Origin: Melastoma dodecandrum | Taxonomy: Eukaryota; Streptophyta; Magnoliopsida; Myrtales; Melastomataceae | Direction of reading: 5' to 3' | DNA: 64,000 nt | Assembly: GCA_029817715.1 (NCBI GenBank) | Contig: JARUPY010000087.1 | Coordinates: 5,126,726-5,190,725, forward strand | Shown here: piece after piece, positions 53,443 to 64,000 of the stretch | Layout of the letters: every line of letters starts with the position of its first letter | Numbering within the stretch: the stretch's first letter is position 1 | Notes under the pieces: model-generated | Databases searched by the model: none | Told to the model about the DNA's origin: nothing | What the model saw: the letters and a program-made list of their open reading frames with translations, nothing else | Made by a program: the position numbers and the translations under genes

Positions 53443-55262
53443 TAAAAAAAGATAAACTTTTAAAAACTCGTCGTACATGGAATTAGAAGAGCCCCCAATT
53501 TTGAAAATCCGATCTCTCTTAATTTTTTTTTTTTTTACTTATTTTTCCCCGGTCTTTCTTCCCCTCTCCCCTTCCCCTCTCCCTCTCGCCGCCACCCTCT
53601 CTTCCACCCTTTCTCCCCACTCCCTTGCCCTTTCCTGTTTTTCCAAAAAATTAAAGTACACCAGGACCGCCTTGAATTAAATGCCTAGAGTTAAAAAATG
53701 TCGGTACGAGGGGTCGTGTTAAGATAGTTTCGAGGGGGCGACTTCCTTCCCAAATCCCCTTATTGTTTGTGATTTCCGTGTTTCCAAATCCAACCAATTT
53801 GTTTGCCTCCATTCAACTCAAATTGTGTGATATTCTTACAAGGGTGTGCAGTAGAGATTTGATCAGAGAGGAGGATTGTTTAATGGAAGATTGACTTGAC
53901 GATGGGCACGAACTGGGTTCATTTCGGACATTCATTCCCATAAAGGAAGTACAATATAACCCATGTTTGTCCGGGTCGCCGTCTTTGTAATGAAGCCAGA
54001 TGACTTCACCATGGCCAGCTAATGCTTCTTGTGGGATGACACTTTTCCCTGTTTCTTTTTGCCATCAATAATCCTCGTCTCGCGCCCCAAAGGAGTCGGT
54101 CTTATTTTAAGTCGTTAATGACGTGGTCGACGCTTTCAGACAATAATAATAATAAAGGGTTGGGATGATGATGATCCGATCCACCCACGGCCAACCAGTG
54201 TTGACCCCAACCACCACTGGGGCAAAAACGTTTGGTTCGAATCCTCTTCACTTCTTATACAGCGGATAGTGGGGATGAGGACCACTCTCTCCTCGTCACA
54301 CGTGATTGAAAGAGATGGTAAGGATTTCCTAAAGTTTAACTTTACAAGTTAAATTTTCAAAAATAAAAAACAAAAATAAAAGTCAAACTTGTTTTTTTTT
54401 TTTTAAATTTCGACTTCTTTTATGGATGAAGTCGGACACTTGGACTTCGGAAGAAATTTCGAAATTAATAAAACCCATATGTTATTATATAAAGAAAACG
54501 TTCTAAATTTAATTTTGTGCCATTTATATGTTTACGTGACAACATGTAAATAACACACTCGCGCACCTATTGATGGATGGAACATGGTGCACCTAAGTTT
54601 TGGTCCGATTAAATTGGGCATCGGTGGATGTACATCGGGACGTCAGCACAGATGGCGAAGGGGGATCATACAATGGCGAGGCTTGTCGCGAGGGCCTGAT
54701 TCTTCCCCTTATCCAAGTTACGCCTGTGATATGCGTTCATGTAAACTCTATTTTCCGTGGTGTGCCCCATGGCCGCCTCCCAATCTGCTTCGTTCCCGTC
54801 GAGTGGGTTCGCCTCGTCGCTGCCAAGACATCAAATAACACCGGCGACAGTATGCACGCGACTTCCCCACTGAATGTCTTCGTGGATGGACAAAGAAGGA
54901 GAAGATAGAAAGTGGCTTTCAATGCCTAGAAGCTATGCGATGAAGAAAAAGTTTATGTCCGTACCTGATTTCAGCAGATCTAAGAAGAATGGGCCGACTC
55001 GAGCAGATCTAATTTGGGCCACAAATAAAAGGGCCTATTTTAAGATAAAATTTTAAATGGGCCTGTATTTAAGCCCATAAATTTATGGCCCAAAGGCCCT
55101 TGGAACTGCCTCCTCCTCCCTTGTGCGGACGGTTCGTCGGCTTCGCCTCTTCCGATTTCGTCTTTCTTTTTGGCGCGAATTCCCGTAAGCGCCCTTTCCT
55201 CCTCTCCCGACCGATCCCTGCACACCTTCCGTTCCAATATTCCGCTCTTGTTCTTCATTGGG
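53443..55262. other. Intergenic stretch and FANCM promoter
   Basis: A CT-rich tract lies at 53510-53640. 54570-54930 has open frames on both strands with no recognised family. A CGACTTC...GAAGTCG inverted pair lies near 54409-54432. No other gene is seen. Confidence 0.45.
55013..55110 (+). promoter_or_regulatory. FANCM promoter: cluster of site II (TGGGCC) motifs
   Basis: GGGCC/GGCCC motifs occur near 55016, 55033, 55059, 55074 (GCCCA), 55087 and 55096, ending about 160 bases before the ATG at 55263. Site II (TGGGCY) elements bind TCP factors in plant promoters active in dividing cells. No TATA box is evident. Function is inferred. Confidence 0.5.
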
Positions 55263-58200
55263 ATGGCCTCGTCGACTGCCTCCCAGGTTAATATTTTACA
55301 GGAAGACTGCGAAGACGACGAAGTAATACCCCCGATTGCCTCTCAAACCCCTCATGATTTCTTAGCACCCAGTGGGTTATAATTGCTTTCTTGTGATTTC
55401 TTTTCTTTTTGTTGTTGTTTTGTGTGTGTGTGTGTGGGGGGGGGGGGGATATTTGATGCAGGGGTTTGACTGGGATGCGGCTGTGTGGGCGATAGATATG
55501 GCAAGTGAGGCCTCGGTCTCGAAGCCAGCGGGTTCCACGAGGTCGACTTTAGAGGACCCATTTCGAACTCCGTGCGTTGCAGCCCCCTTACCGCCTAGAA
55601 AACCACGGCAGTTCAAGCTTGATAAGTTCTTTGGACGTCCCGGCGTGTATAATGAGGCCGGGGGCAATGCGGGAGTTGCTGGTCAGGGACGGGTCGATGA
55701 GGGCATTGGGATTCGGGAGACAAGTGGAGCCGTGGAGATCGATGCAGAAGCAGCAAAAACATGGATTTATCCGGGTATATGTTATCTTTGTGGTGTCTTC
55801 TGGTGATTATGTGATTGCAATCCTTACGTTATATTTTGGTGGGTGGTGTTGTGATTGATCCCGTAATCAGTTCATATTGCCAAGGAATAGTGTAGGAACA
55901 AGTCTAGATGTCTTCTTTAAGTCGTGATTTATTTTTCACAGGAGTTCTTGTTCACAGTACTTGTAGCTATTTGCTTATCGACAGGTTTTCACTTAGGGGT
56001 TCTTCTTATTTTTGCAGTGAATGTGCCTCTTAGAGATTACCAGCTTTCCATTACCAAGACAGCACTTTTCTCGAACACATTGGTGGCCTTACCCACGGGA
56101 CTTGGAAAGACGCTTATTGCTGCAGTTGTGATGTACAATTACTTCAAGTGGTTCCCAGAAGGTAATTGGCACTTTTACTCCAGTTTGCTTGAGTGCTGCT
56201 CATCAGCACACTTAAGATATCATGTCAGACCTTCCTTTTAAGTCAGATGTAAGGGGTGAGTCGCCCATTAAGAGGATCCAGATACGAGTGCTTTACTGGT
56301 GCAATTTAGCCGAAAAGAGCCATCTTTTCATTCAGGACTTATTTTGCAAAATGTAGTTTACTATTTCCAGAACCTTTAGCCAATGTTTTAGTGATTGATC
56401 CATGTCAGTGTCACGTGTTTCGGAAACTTGCGCCTCGAGTCATGTAGCAATATATGGATGGCAAATGGAAAACATCAATGAGGCATTTCATTTCACATAG
56501 TTTGTATTTTATGATACTTTATTTTCCACATGGTTGGGCAGAACTTTCTACTGCATAACAAATATTTGACATGTTATTTTGCGTATGTTTTTTTTCTCTT
56601 TTTGCGCACCAGGGAAGATAGTATTTGCTGCTCCTTCTCGACCCCTTGTACTGCAGCAAATCGAAGCGTGCCTTAAAATTGTTGGAATACCACAGGTTCA
56701 ATTAAATTTATCTCTTACTTTTAGTGAACCTTCATTATCTTCCATAAGAGTGTAGCTCTTCCTAGAATTGTATCCTTACCCAAGGATATATTTCAATTTA
56801 TTTCAGGAACAGACAATTGACATGACGGGCCAGGTAACCCCTTCTAAAAGGGCACACTATTGGAAGAGCAAGCGAGTGTTCTTTGTTACACCACAAGTGT
56901 TGGAGAAAGATATCCAATCTGGTGAGGGTATTCCCTGTCATAGCATGTCAGTTGTTATATTGATATTGATCAGTATATGTTATTATTTTAATTTTATGGG
57001 AAAGTCAGTGTTCATCAGTGCAGGTTAGTTACTATTTTATCCTCAGAGTATGTTCAATATATCTTGTCTACTGTGTATGGACAAGTTATTTGGACATGCA
57101 TTGTGTTTTCTTGGATATTTCTTTAACATTTATCATCAAATGATGTACGGTTACTGTGGAATTATTCAGTGATCTTTCTAGCTCCATGTTTTCTAAGTAG
57201 TTTAATTTTTCACAGGGTCTTGCCTGGCAAAATATCTAGTTTGCCTAGTTATTGACGAGGCACATAGAGCAATGGGGAACTATTCTTACTCCGTTGTTGT
57301 TCGTGAGGTATCATTCTTTTCTTCTTCATGATTTTGCCGTTCAATGTCAATATTCCAATGTCCACACAGTAGACTAGTGACACTCATTTACAGTTGATGG
57401 CCATACCAGTGCAACTCAGGATATTAGGTCTCACTGCTACTCCAGGATGTAAGTGATTTTTCAGATGCACCACAGAGAGTTTGTGGAAGTTGCTCATGTA
57501 CTTATTCTGTGCATTAATTAGCGAAGCACCAGACTATTCAACAAGTGATTGACAATCTTCTCATATCAACACTCGAATACCGCAATGAGAGTGATCCTGA
57601 TGTCATTCCATATGTACACGAGAGAAAGATGGAGTTGGTTAAGGTAAGTGAGGTTCCTAGTGGCTTTATTATTTTTTTGTGTTAGTTTTTCTATAAGTTA
57701 TTTTTGGTATTATTTTACATCCGCGTGCTTAATGATGTTAGCATCTTGACCATATTTCAGGTAACTATGGGAAAAGAGGCTATTGAAATATATGACCTGC
57801 TCCTTAACGTCATGTGCAATTCTGCCGCTAGACTCAACAGATTGGGAATCAATTTTCATAGAGACTATCAAACTGTATGTATCGCAATATCAGACCTTCC
57901 CAGCCAACTCTCCAATTGATTCTTGCTATTATTATTTGGGGAATGCTTAGGATATTCTCTTGGAAGCGATTTTTTTACACTCCCCTCCTTTGAGCACGCT
58001 TCGTATTATCTTTAGAATATATATCACTACGACTGACTATTTGCAGGTTGACACTCATTGGAAAGCGATGTATTTGTTTGGGTGGCGCTTGTGGCTGTCT
58101 TTAGGGGAAGTTAACTGTAATTGTTCATTGGTTAAAATCATGATTGTTCTATGAGTCTCACTTCTCTCCAGCCGAACGGGTTTTCTGTTTAGCACGATAT

Positions 58201-61200
58201 GATTAAAGAAAGATGCTTGAATGTGTTATTGATATAAATGACTGCACTGTTTTCTCACTTTTTCTCTGGGATCTAAATTTTTGCAGTCGAGTCCACAGGA
58301 TTTTCTCCATTCTAGAGAAATATTTCGTCGGGCACCTCCTATGGAACTTCCTGAAGCGAAATATGGAGAAGTCGAACACCTTTTTGGAGTTCTTATAACT
58401 CTCTGCCACATTAGGAAACTACTATCCAGCCATGGTATAACGCCAGCACATGAGATGCTTGAAGAAAAGATGCAACAAAGGTATGCAATCCTCTTGTTTA
58501 AGATCAAAATTCAGATCTTCTCTGTAGCACTATAACTGACTCAGTATAGCAAGGGAAAAACTTTTTCCGTAATTGGTATGTTGCATCAAGTTGCGCATCT
58601 TCATGTCTTTGTTTTGGTTGACCTCTGTGCTACATTGATAAAATCTGTTTAAGAATGTCGATAATTTGTACCTTACAATGATGAATGCTTATCAATTTGG
58701 TCCTCTTCACGGTCTTCCTTCATGGCTGGCCATGAATGATGTCAAATCGTAATCCTTGGTATCTTTGTTTTTTTCTGTTTATTGGCCATTTGCTAGCCTT
58801 ATTAGTGACATTTGCAGGTCTTTTGCAAGTTTGATGGCCAGAAACGAGGATCTGAGGAAAGCTAGCTTTTTGATGCAGCAGAGCTTGACGCATGGTGCCC
58901 CAAACCCGAAATTATCCAAAATGCTGGAAGTGCTTGTCGATCATTTCAGTGCGTGGGAAAGCTTTCAGTCATATTGCAATGTCAATGTTATCAATCTCGT
59001 TTGACTTCTGATGCCACATCCTGCCCTATTGCAGAGACAAATAATGCTCAACAATCAAGGGTCATTATTTTCTCAAATTTTAGAGGAAGCGTCAGGTTAA
59101 TAAATCCATCCTAACAATTGACTTCAACCAATTCACCGAGCATGAGCTTGATGAGTTAGCTCAAGCTTCGATTTAAATTTTAAACATTTTTCTCCTGGAG
59201 TATAGGGATATATTGAATGTGTTATCGAAACTTGGGGAGGTGAAAGCTGCCCAGTTTATTGGTCAAAGCTCCGGTTGGTCATTTTTTGTCTTATCCTATG
59301 TGTTATTTCTTTGCCAATACTTATTTTTCATGGAAAAATACCATACCATGCCCTTTGTGAAGCTTTTTGTTTACTAAAGCTGTCTTATAGGAAAATCGCT
59401 CAAGGGTCAGTCGCAAAAGGTTCAGCAAACTGTTTTAGAGGTAATGACTATGGAAGTTATAGTGTACAGCATTTTACTTTTCAGAATCCATTATATCACT
59501 GTAAATCTGCAGAAATTTCGATCTGGTGAATATAATGTCATCGTGGCTACATCAATTGGCGAAGAAGGGCTTGACATAATGGAAGTGGATCTTGTGATTT
59601 GTTTCGACGCAAATATCTCACCTTTGAGAATGATACAACGCATGGGAAGAACTGGACGGAAACATGATGGACGTGTAGATATCCTTTGCTTCTTTTATTG
59701 AAATACTTTTCTTGAATTAGTCTATATGTAACGATTTGTTCAAGGCTTTTAACAGATACGAAGTGAACTTTTTTTCTGTTTTCTCGTTTTAAAGCATGGC
59801 ATAACATGAGGTTTTTCCTCTTAAGAAAGGAGGAATGCAGAAACCCTCAAGGATGCTAGTTGAAAATGCTAACACATGTTTTCTCTTTCAAAGTAGCACT
59901 CTAGTTTCTTTGACAAATTTCACTGGTGTTAGCTTGTGAGGGGTCAGAATTGAAGGGATACCTGCGAAAACAAGGCAACAGCAAGGCTGTAAGGAAACTT
60001 ATGCATAATGGAGGGGCAGCTAGCTTCAACTTTCACCCCAGTCCTAGGATGGTATGATTGGACTGACATTGTATTGTGGCCCGCTCCTTTGCTAATTGAC
60101 ACATTTTATGCAGATACCTCATATTTTCAAACCAGAAGTTCGATTTCTCAAGCTATCAATAGAAAAATATATCCCTCAACGAAAGAAAGTCATCGATGGT
60201 GAGATCATCGAATCAGTTGAATGCAAAAAGATACTCACCAAAGAAGAACAGGGAATTATTTCCAAGTACTTCCATAATTATAGCAATGAGTGGAGGCCTT
60301 CTCTGATTGCTTTTCCAGCCTTCCAGTACTTTCCATCTAGAGTGCATAAAGTCATGCATTCAAGTAGGACATCCATGCTGATTGATGCAATGCAAAATTT
60401 GCAAGGATTGCCATCTAACAGAAGTGTGGAAAACCATCACTTAGAGGTTTCTTCTATATCATTTCCCTCTTTTGCAGTTCATCTATCTGTCGTAACGATT
60501 TGATAAACTTACTGCACAGCGTGTTTGGTTCAGAATGAGGACGAAGTGAGGGAGGATCTCCATAATGTTCATTCCATTGACGAAAAGGATGCCCGTTCTG
60601 AAGGTAGTGCAATCTCTGTAGTTGAATTTCTGCAAACCAAAACCGATATAATTAAAGATGGATGTCTTTCAGTTCTCTCTTCACTGTGCAAGTATTAGTG
60701 CTACCTTAAATTTTCAGCTCATTTTTTGTCTATTTTCTTCTCTGATATGCTATGGTACATTTTCAGTCCTGTTTGCATTCTTTGCCTTAGGCCAGGAGTT
60801 CCCGCCAACAGAGAAGATGGAAGAGGATCGTTCACTCCATCTTAATAGCTGTGATCCTTCAGGACACACATTTCTCTTTGGGTCAGAATTTGTAACAGTT
60901 GACCCAGTAGGAATTGTTCAAATTCTCTCTGTTCCAACCCTTCCCTTTGTGAAGTCATCAGAAGACGTTAACGTTTGCATCAATTCTGTGAAGGAAGGAA
61001 TTGTTAGTTCCTGTGGTCCTGCTGATAGAAATATGTCACCGATGAAGTGTGAATCTATAGATGAAGATGTACTTCTATGTCGATTGACAGAGATCCCCCT
61101 TGGTAAAGTCAGCAATGGAGACATAGATGAAGAGTACAAGAGGACCCGATATATGTCCCAAGATAGTCCTAGTCAGAAAGAGAACGATTTACTCCAAGAT

Positions 61201-63092
61201 AGAGAGGATAATATTACGACTCCCGATGCCTCAAAACTCAGAGTCTCACAACTTGAGGGAGGACATAATGAAGATCAAGTAGATGTTGACATGAGCCCAC
61301 GACTTTCCTGTTACTTGAAATGCGGGGTAGTTCCTGAATCCCCTGTCAATGGTATCTCTACTCACTTTTCTCTTGATCTTGATAAGGTGTGGGTTTCTCT
61401 AGCTTCAGATTAATGGTGTGACATGGTAGCAGGGGAATCAGAAGACAGAGACATATATTTATTACCAACTACCAATGCGTTACCTGCTGGCTTGTGTCCC
61501 GAGATCAATTCAGGATCAAGTCCAAAAGGTCTCCATGCTGAAACCATCTCTGGAAATTGTAATTTAGGTTCTCCCGCTTGTTGCAACTTGTCGACCCTCT
61601 ATGGTACCAGCAAGGACCATTGTAACAACCCTGTCCATAATACTGCCTCTCCAGTTGCTTCCAAATCAGTAGTAACTCCCATCAGCAGTGGATACCGTAG
61701 GAACTGGTTACTGAGTCCTGCTAAGGACAACGAAAGCGTGGAACGTCGTAAGAAGCTCAAGAGGTTAAGGAGAGTTGGAGATTGTCCATATGTTGGGCGT
61801 GTGGCAAGTGATAGAGATCATTCAGTTTTGGATGAAGTTCCAAAGTTAGGATCAAAAGCCAGCATGATTAGAGACAAACTGGACCGAGGTGGCTGACAAT
61901 TTCTTGTTTATTTACACAGTTTAGGCCTCTTGGCTGTAATTTCCATCCATTTGATAGTTCAATGGTTTGGCTGTTACAGTTTCTCTAAGCTTCTTGATTG
62001 TTCCATTGTTTCGTGTAGGGAAAAAGAAACAAATGAGTGATGCTAGAGCTTTCATTGAGGTGGAAGCAGAGTAAGTCTTTGCTTTTATTGAACTTGGTGT
62101 CTAGTGAATTACTTGCATTCGTCAAAGCAGTTATTTATTTTCTGTTTCATGGGTAGCCATCCATCATTGTTCTGTTCAATTGGCATATCTTGATGGCTTT
62201 CTTTGATGTGAAAATTGCCGTTTTCCCAATCGTCAGGGCATCTTCTGACGATGAAGCATCTACAGATGAAGAGGAGGATACATATGATGATAGCTTCATT
62301 GACGACATAACAGATTCTATGGCCGCGGAATCCAGCGCTCCGGTTGACATGATGGCAGTATACAGGTCCCTCCCCCTATCCCTCTCTCTATTCTTCATTT
62401 GGCAAAAAGCTTCGTTAGTTTGAAACTATCGCTAGCATTTGTCATCAAGAACACCTGGATTGGTGATCCGCCTGAATTATGCTGATCGGTGTTTCTTTCC
62501 TGCACTATGCAGACGCTCTTTGCTCAGTCAGTCACCAAACATTCGGCAGCTGAATGGTGTTAGTCCATCTCCCCTGCATTCTGCCACAGCTTCGGTCAGG
62601 TCAGACATCAGTTCTTCGACCAAGTCTCTCCGAACGCCACAAAGTGGACCGAATGCTTTGTTGTGGGATAAACCTATTGGATCTACCATCAATTACCAAG
62701 AGAGACTCCCTGGCACAGATCTTTCTGCGGGTGTTATTCCCTTGTCCGAAGTGTCAAGTGACAGAGACAACAGGGAGAGGTCATGCTCGACTCAAGCAGG
62801 TCATGTCCCTCCAGTGAACCTGTACAGACTATTTACTCAAACAGAGAAGGTTGTGCTCAACAAAGAAGGGCTACAACGGTGCGAGGACAGTGGCCCTGCA
62901 GTTCATGTTGATGATTTAAATGATGATCTGTTCTACGAGGGTCTCGATCTTGACGAGGTTGAAGCACAAGCTACGTTGCTTCTATGTGGAAACTCGGAGT
63001 TTCCAAACCATGACGATGACGATCCGATTCCTGGCTCTGGGCTTCAAAAGGGAGATTGCCCCAAGTCGCCATCTTTTGATCTTGGGATTTAG
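55263..63092 (+). CDS. FANCM: FANCM-type DEAH helicase/translocase
   Basis: Twenty-three exons join in phase to 1358 residues: 55263-55322, 55462-55774, 56018-56161, 56613-56695, 56807-56921, 57216-57307, 57394-57448, 57522-57643, 57761-57874, 58287-58480, 58818-58948, 59035-59095, 59206-59273, 59391-59440, 59513-59678, 59924-60051, 60114-60446, 60534-60603, 60791-61351, 61433-61888, 62019-62070, 62237-62365, 62513-63092. Helicase motifs: LPTGLGKT (Walker A), VIDEAHRA (DEAH), [27 protein letters not shown] and QRMGRTGR (VI). The C-terminus is acidic and Ser-rich ([19 protein letters not shown]) and ends SPSFDLGI; no ERCC4 nuclease domain is seen, as in Arabidopsis. FANCM remodels branched DNA and is a strong anti-crossover factor in plant meiosis. 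Intron 59679-59923 is AT-AC. Intron 61352-61432 removes an in-frame TAA. The gene appears intact. Confidence 0.93.
55422..55448. repeat. TG repeat followed by a G13 run in FANCM intron 1
   Basis: (TG)n passes into 13 Gs just upstream of the exon 2 acceptor (55460-55461). It replaces the usual polypyrimidine tract of this short intron. Confidence 0.8.
59679..59923 (+). other. U12-type AT-AC intron in FANCM
   Basis: The donor is ATATCCTTT at 59679 and the acceptor ends CAC at 59923. A U12 branch-point-like TTTCTTTGAC lies at 59905-59914, its A about 10 bases from the acceptor. Splicing here gives GRVVVLACEG, the expected family sequence after motif VI. A GT donor four bases earlier would not keep it. 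Confidence 0.85.
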
Positions 63093-63583
63093 AGTCACAT
63101 GAAGCAAGAAGATCTCCAATTTTGTGAACTGGAAAGCTCTTCAAGTTTTGCAGGCTGTACAAATGTAACTTATACCTAACATCATACAGGCTACACTCCT
63201 AAGAGATTGAATAATTTCACTTGCGGTGCACAGTAAAGGTTCTTATTCAATTGTAAATATGTTTGATAATATTGCTTCAAAGTTCATGTTAAGGATTGTG
63301 AAAATTACCACCAGCCGAACGTTGATGGCTCTTGGATCCTAAGTATCTTAGTTCAATGGAGGCATGAACAGCACACTGAAACTTGGATCAACGTCACTTG
63401 AAATCCAATTCAAATTTTTACATCCCTGCCCAAGGAGAACCGGAGATTTCTAGCCTGAGCGCATGATGAGGACATCGAGGAAACATATAAAGGGAAACAC
63501 AATTATTACGGCAGGTCGTCTGTCAGGTCTCAGCATGACATTCAAAATGAGATTCCGCTATACATGACCCCAGTAAAAGGCGG
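63093..63583. other. Convergent 3' flanks of FANCM and the next gene
   Basis: About 490 bases hold the two 3' UTRs. No other feature is seen. Confidence 0.5.
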
Positions 63584-64000
63584 CTACATGCTGGACATTG
63601 AGGGCATGGCACTCATGAAGTTCAAGGACCTAAAAGCTGCCTCTGGAAAATCCCTGCCGTCCGGCATCCATACGTGACCATTAGGCGGCAACACCACTGG
63701 CGGTTGCCCCCTGTTATCGCCACCAATCGCATCGTTGTCTGGGGTGTCTTCCTTCTTCCTTTTTACAAATTCAAAGAACTGTGCAACTTGGAATGCATAC
63801 CTGGAAGTATCAAAGGAAGCAACGAATGAAAATGTAAGAGATGGAGAGCAACCACAGGTCAGGCAATGGCATATTGACTATGCTTGATGAAGAAAGAAAA
63901 TAACAATCATACTGTCGTTTAGCTTCTATGTCCCTGTTGAAATCGATGTTTGGCTCGCAATCAAGGACCAACGCAGGTACCTGGCCAGATTCAGAAAAAG
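63584..64000 (-). CDS. Unidentified gene, last two exons (continues past right edge)
   Basis: Exon 63584-63800 and exon 63913 to the edge join through a GT-AG intron (63801-63912) in phase. The visible protein reads SGQVPALVLDCEPNIDFNRD, then IEAKRQYAFQVAQFFEFVKR, a run of Lys and acidic residues, LPPNGHVWMPDGRDFPEAAF and a Met/Ser-rich end (SMSSM). I do not recognise the family from this piece. The two exons have coding-like composition and no stop, so a real gene is likely. Confidence 0.6.

Noticed and set aside
54225..54260. GGTTCGAATCC resembling a tRNA T-arm
   Set aside because: No matching acceptor, D-arm or anticodon arm in the 60 bases upstream.
54570..54930. Open frames on both strands upstream of FANCM
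   Set aside because: No recognised domain, and none joins to the FANCM first exon.
55323..55380. Reading FANCM exon 1 on to the stop near 55379
   Set aside because: The GTAATA donor at 55323 keeps phase 0 with exon 2 and gives the family-like acidic start followed by GFDWDAAV.
61405..61430. In-frame TAA (61411-61413) in FANCM exon 19 region, suggesting truncation
   Set aside because: An 81-nt GT-AG intron (61352-61432) fits the phase exactly, joining AATG|GGGAA, and removes the stop. All later exons stay in frame to 63092.

Overview
The window is nuclear DNA from a flowering plant, most likely a eudicot. The genes are split by short GT-AG introns, and the families are plant ones: NIPA, PARALLEL SPINDLE 1, PORR, SAUR, neutral invertase and plant-type FANCM. 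I cannot name the species. Gene models were built by joining exons so that reading phase is kept and family motifs stay continuous. Coordinates are exon-exact where stated.

Left arm (1-24.3 kb), gene by gene: a NIPA-type Mg2+ transporter (minus, cut by the left edge, 68-2965); a PS1-like FHA+PIN protein of 1018 residues (minus, 5071-8867); a PORR-domain organellar RNA-binding protein (minus, 11070-12614); a four-exon GDSL esterase/lipase (minus, 13203-14755); a decayed RMR-type PA/RING gene (plus, 15804-17630); a fragment of an alpha-1,4-fucosyltransferase gene (minus, 17934-18357); a SAUR gene (plus, 19470-19730); and a neutral/alkaline invertase of 557 residues (plus, 22143-24272).

Centre (25.3-51.1 kb): two Ty3/gypsy elements of the Tat type, one nested in the other. 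The older element B lies on the minus strand (25280-51136). The younger element A (plus, 25471-38517) sits inside B's 3' LTR and is flanked by a perfect 5-bp duplication, AGTGC. Both carry an extra gene antisense to gag-pol, beginning with a plant mobile domain. In A this gene keeps several good splice sites. B appears to have landed in an unidentified minus-strand gene, pieces of which flank it on both sides.

Right of B is a small Mutator-like element (51620-53433) with about 312-bp inverted repeats and a perfect 9-bp duplication. It carries a piece of an IQD calmodulin-binding gene, so it is a Pack-MULE. The right arm holds a FANCM helicase gene in 23 exons (55263-63092, 1358 residues). One of its introns is a clear U12-type AT-AC intron. 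The 3' end of an unidentified minus-strand gene follows (63584 to the right edge).

The genes do not form a pathway. Two of them, PS1 and FANCM, belong to families with well-known meiotic roles (spindle orientation and crossover suppression). The strongest points for follow-up are the nested elements with their spliced antisense gene, the Pack-MULE, the AT-AC intron in FANCM, a GA-AG junction in NIPA, the KEN-box repeats in PS1, and a family of 25-nt near-palindromes in three intergenic places.
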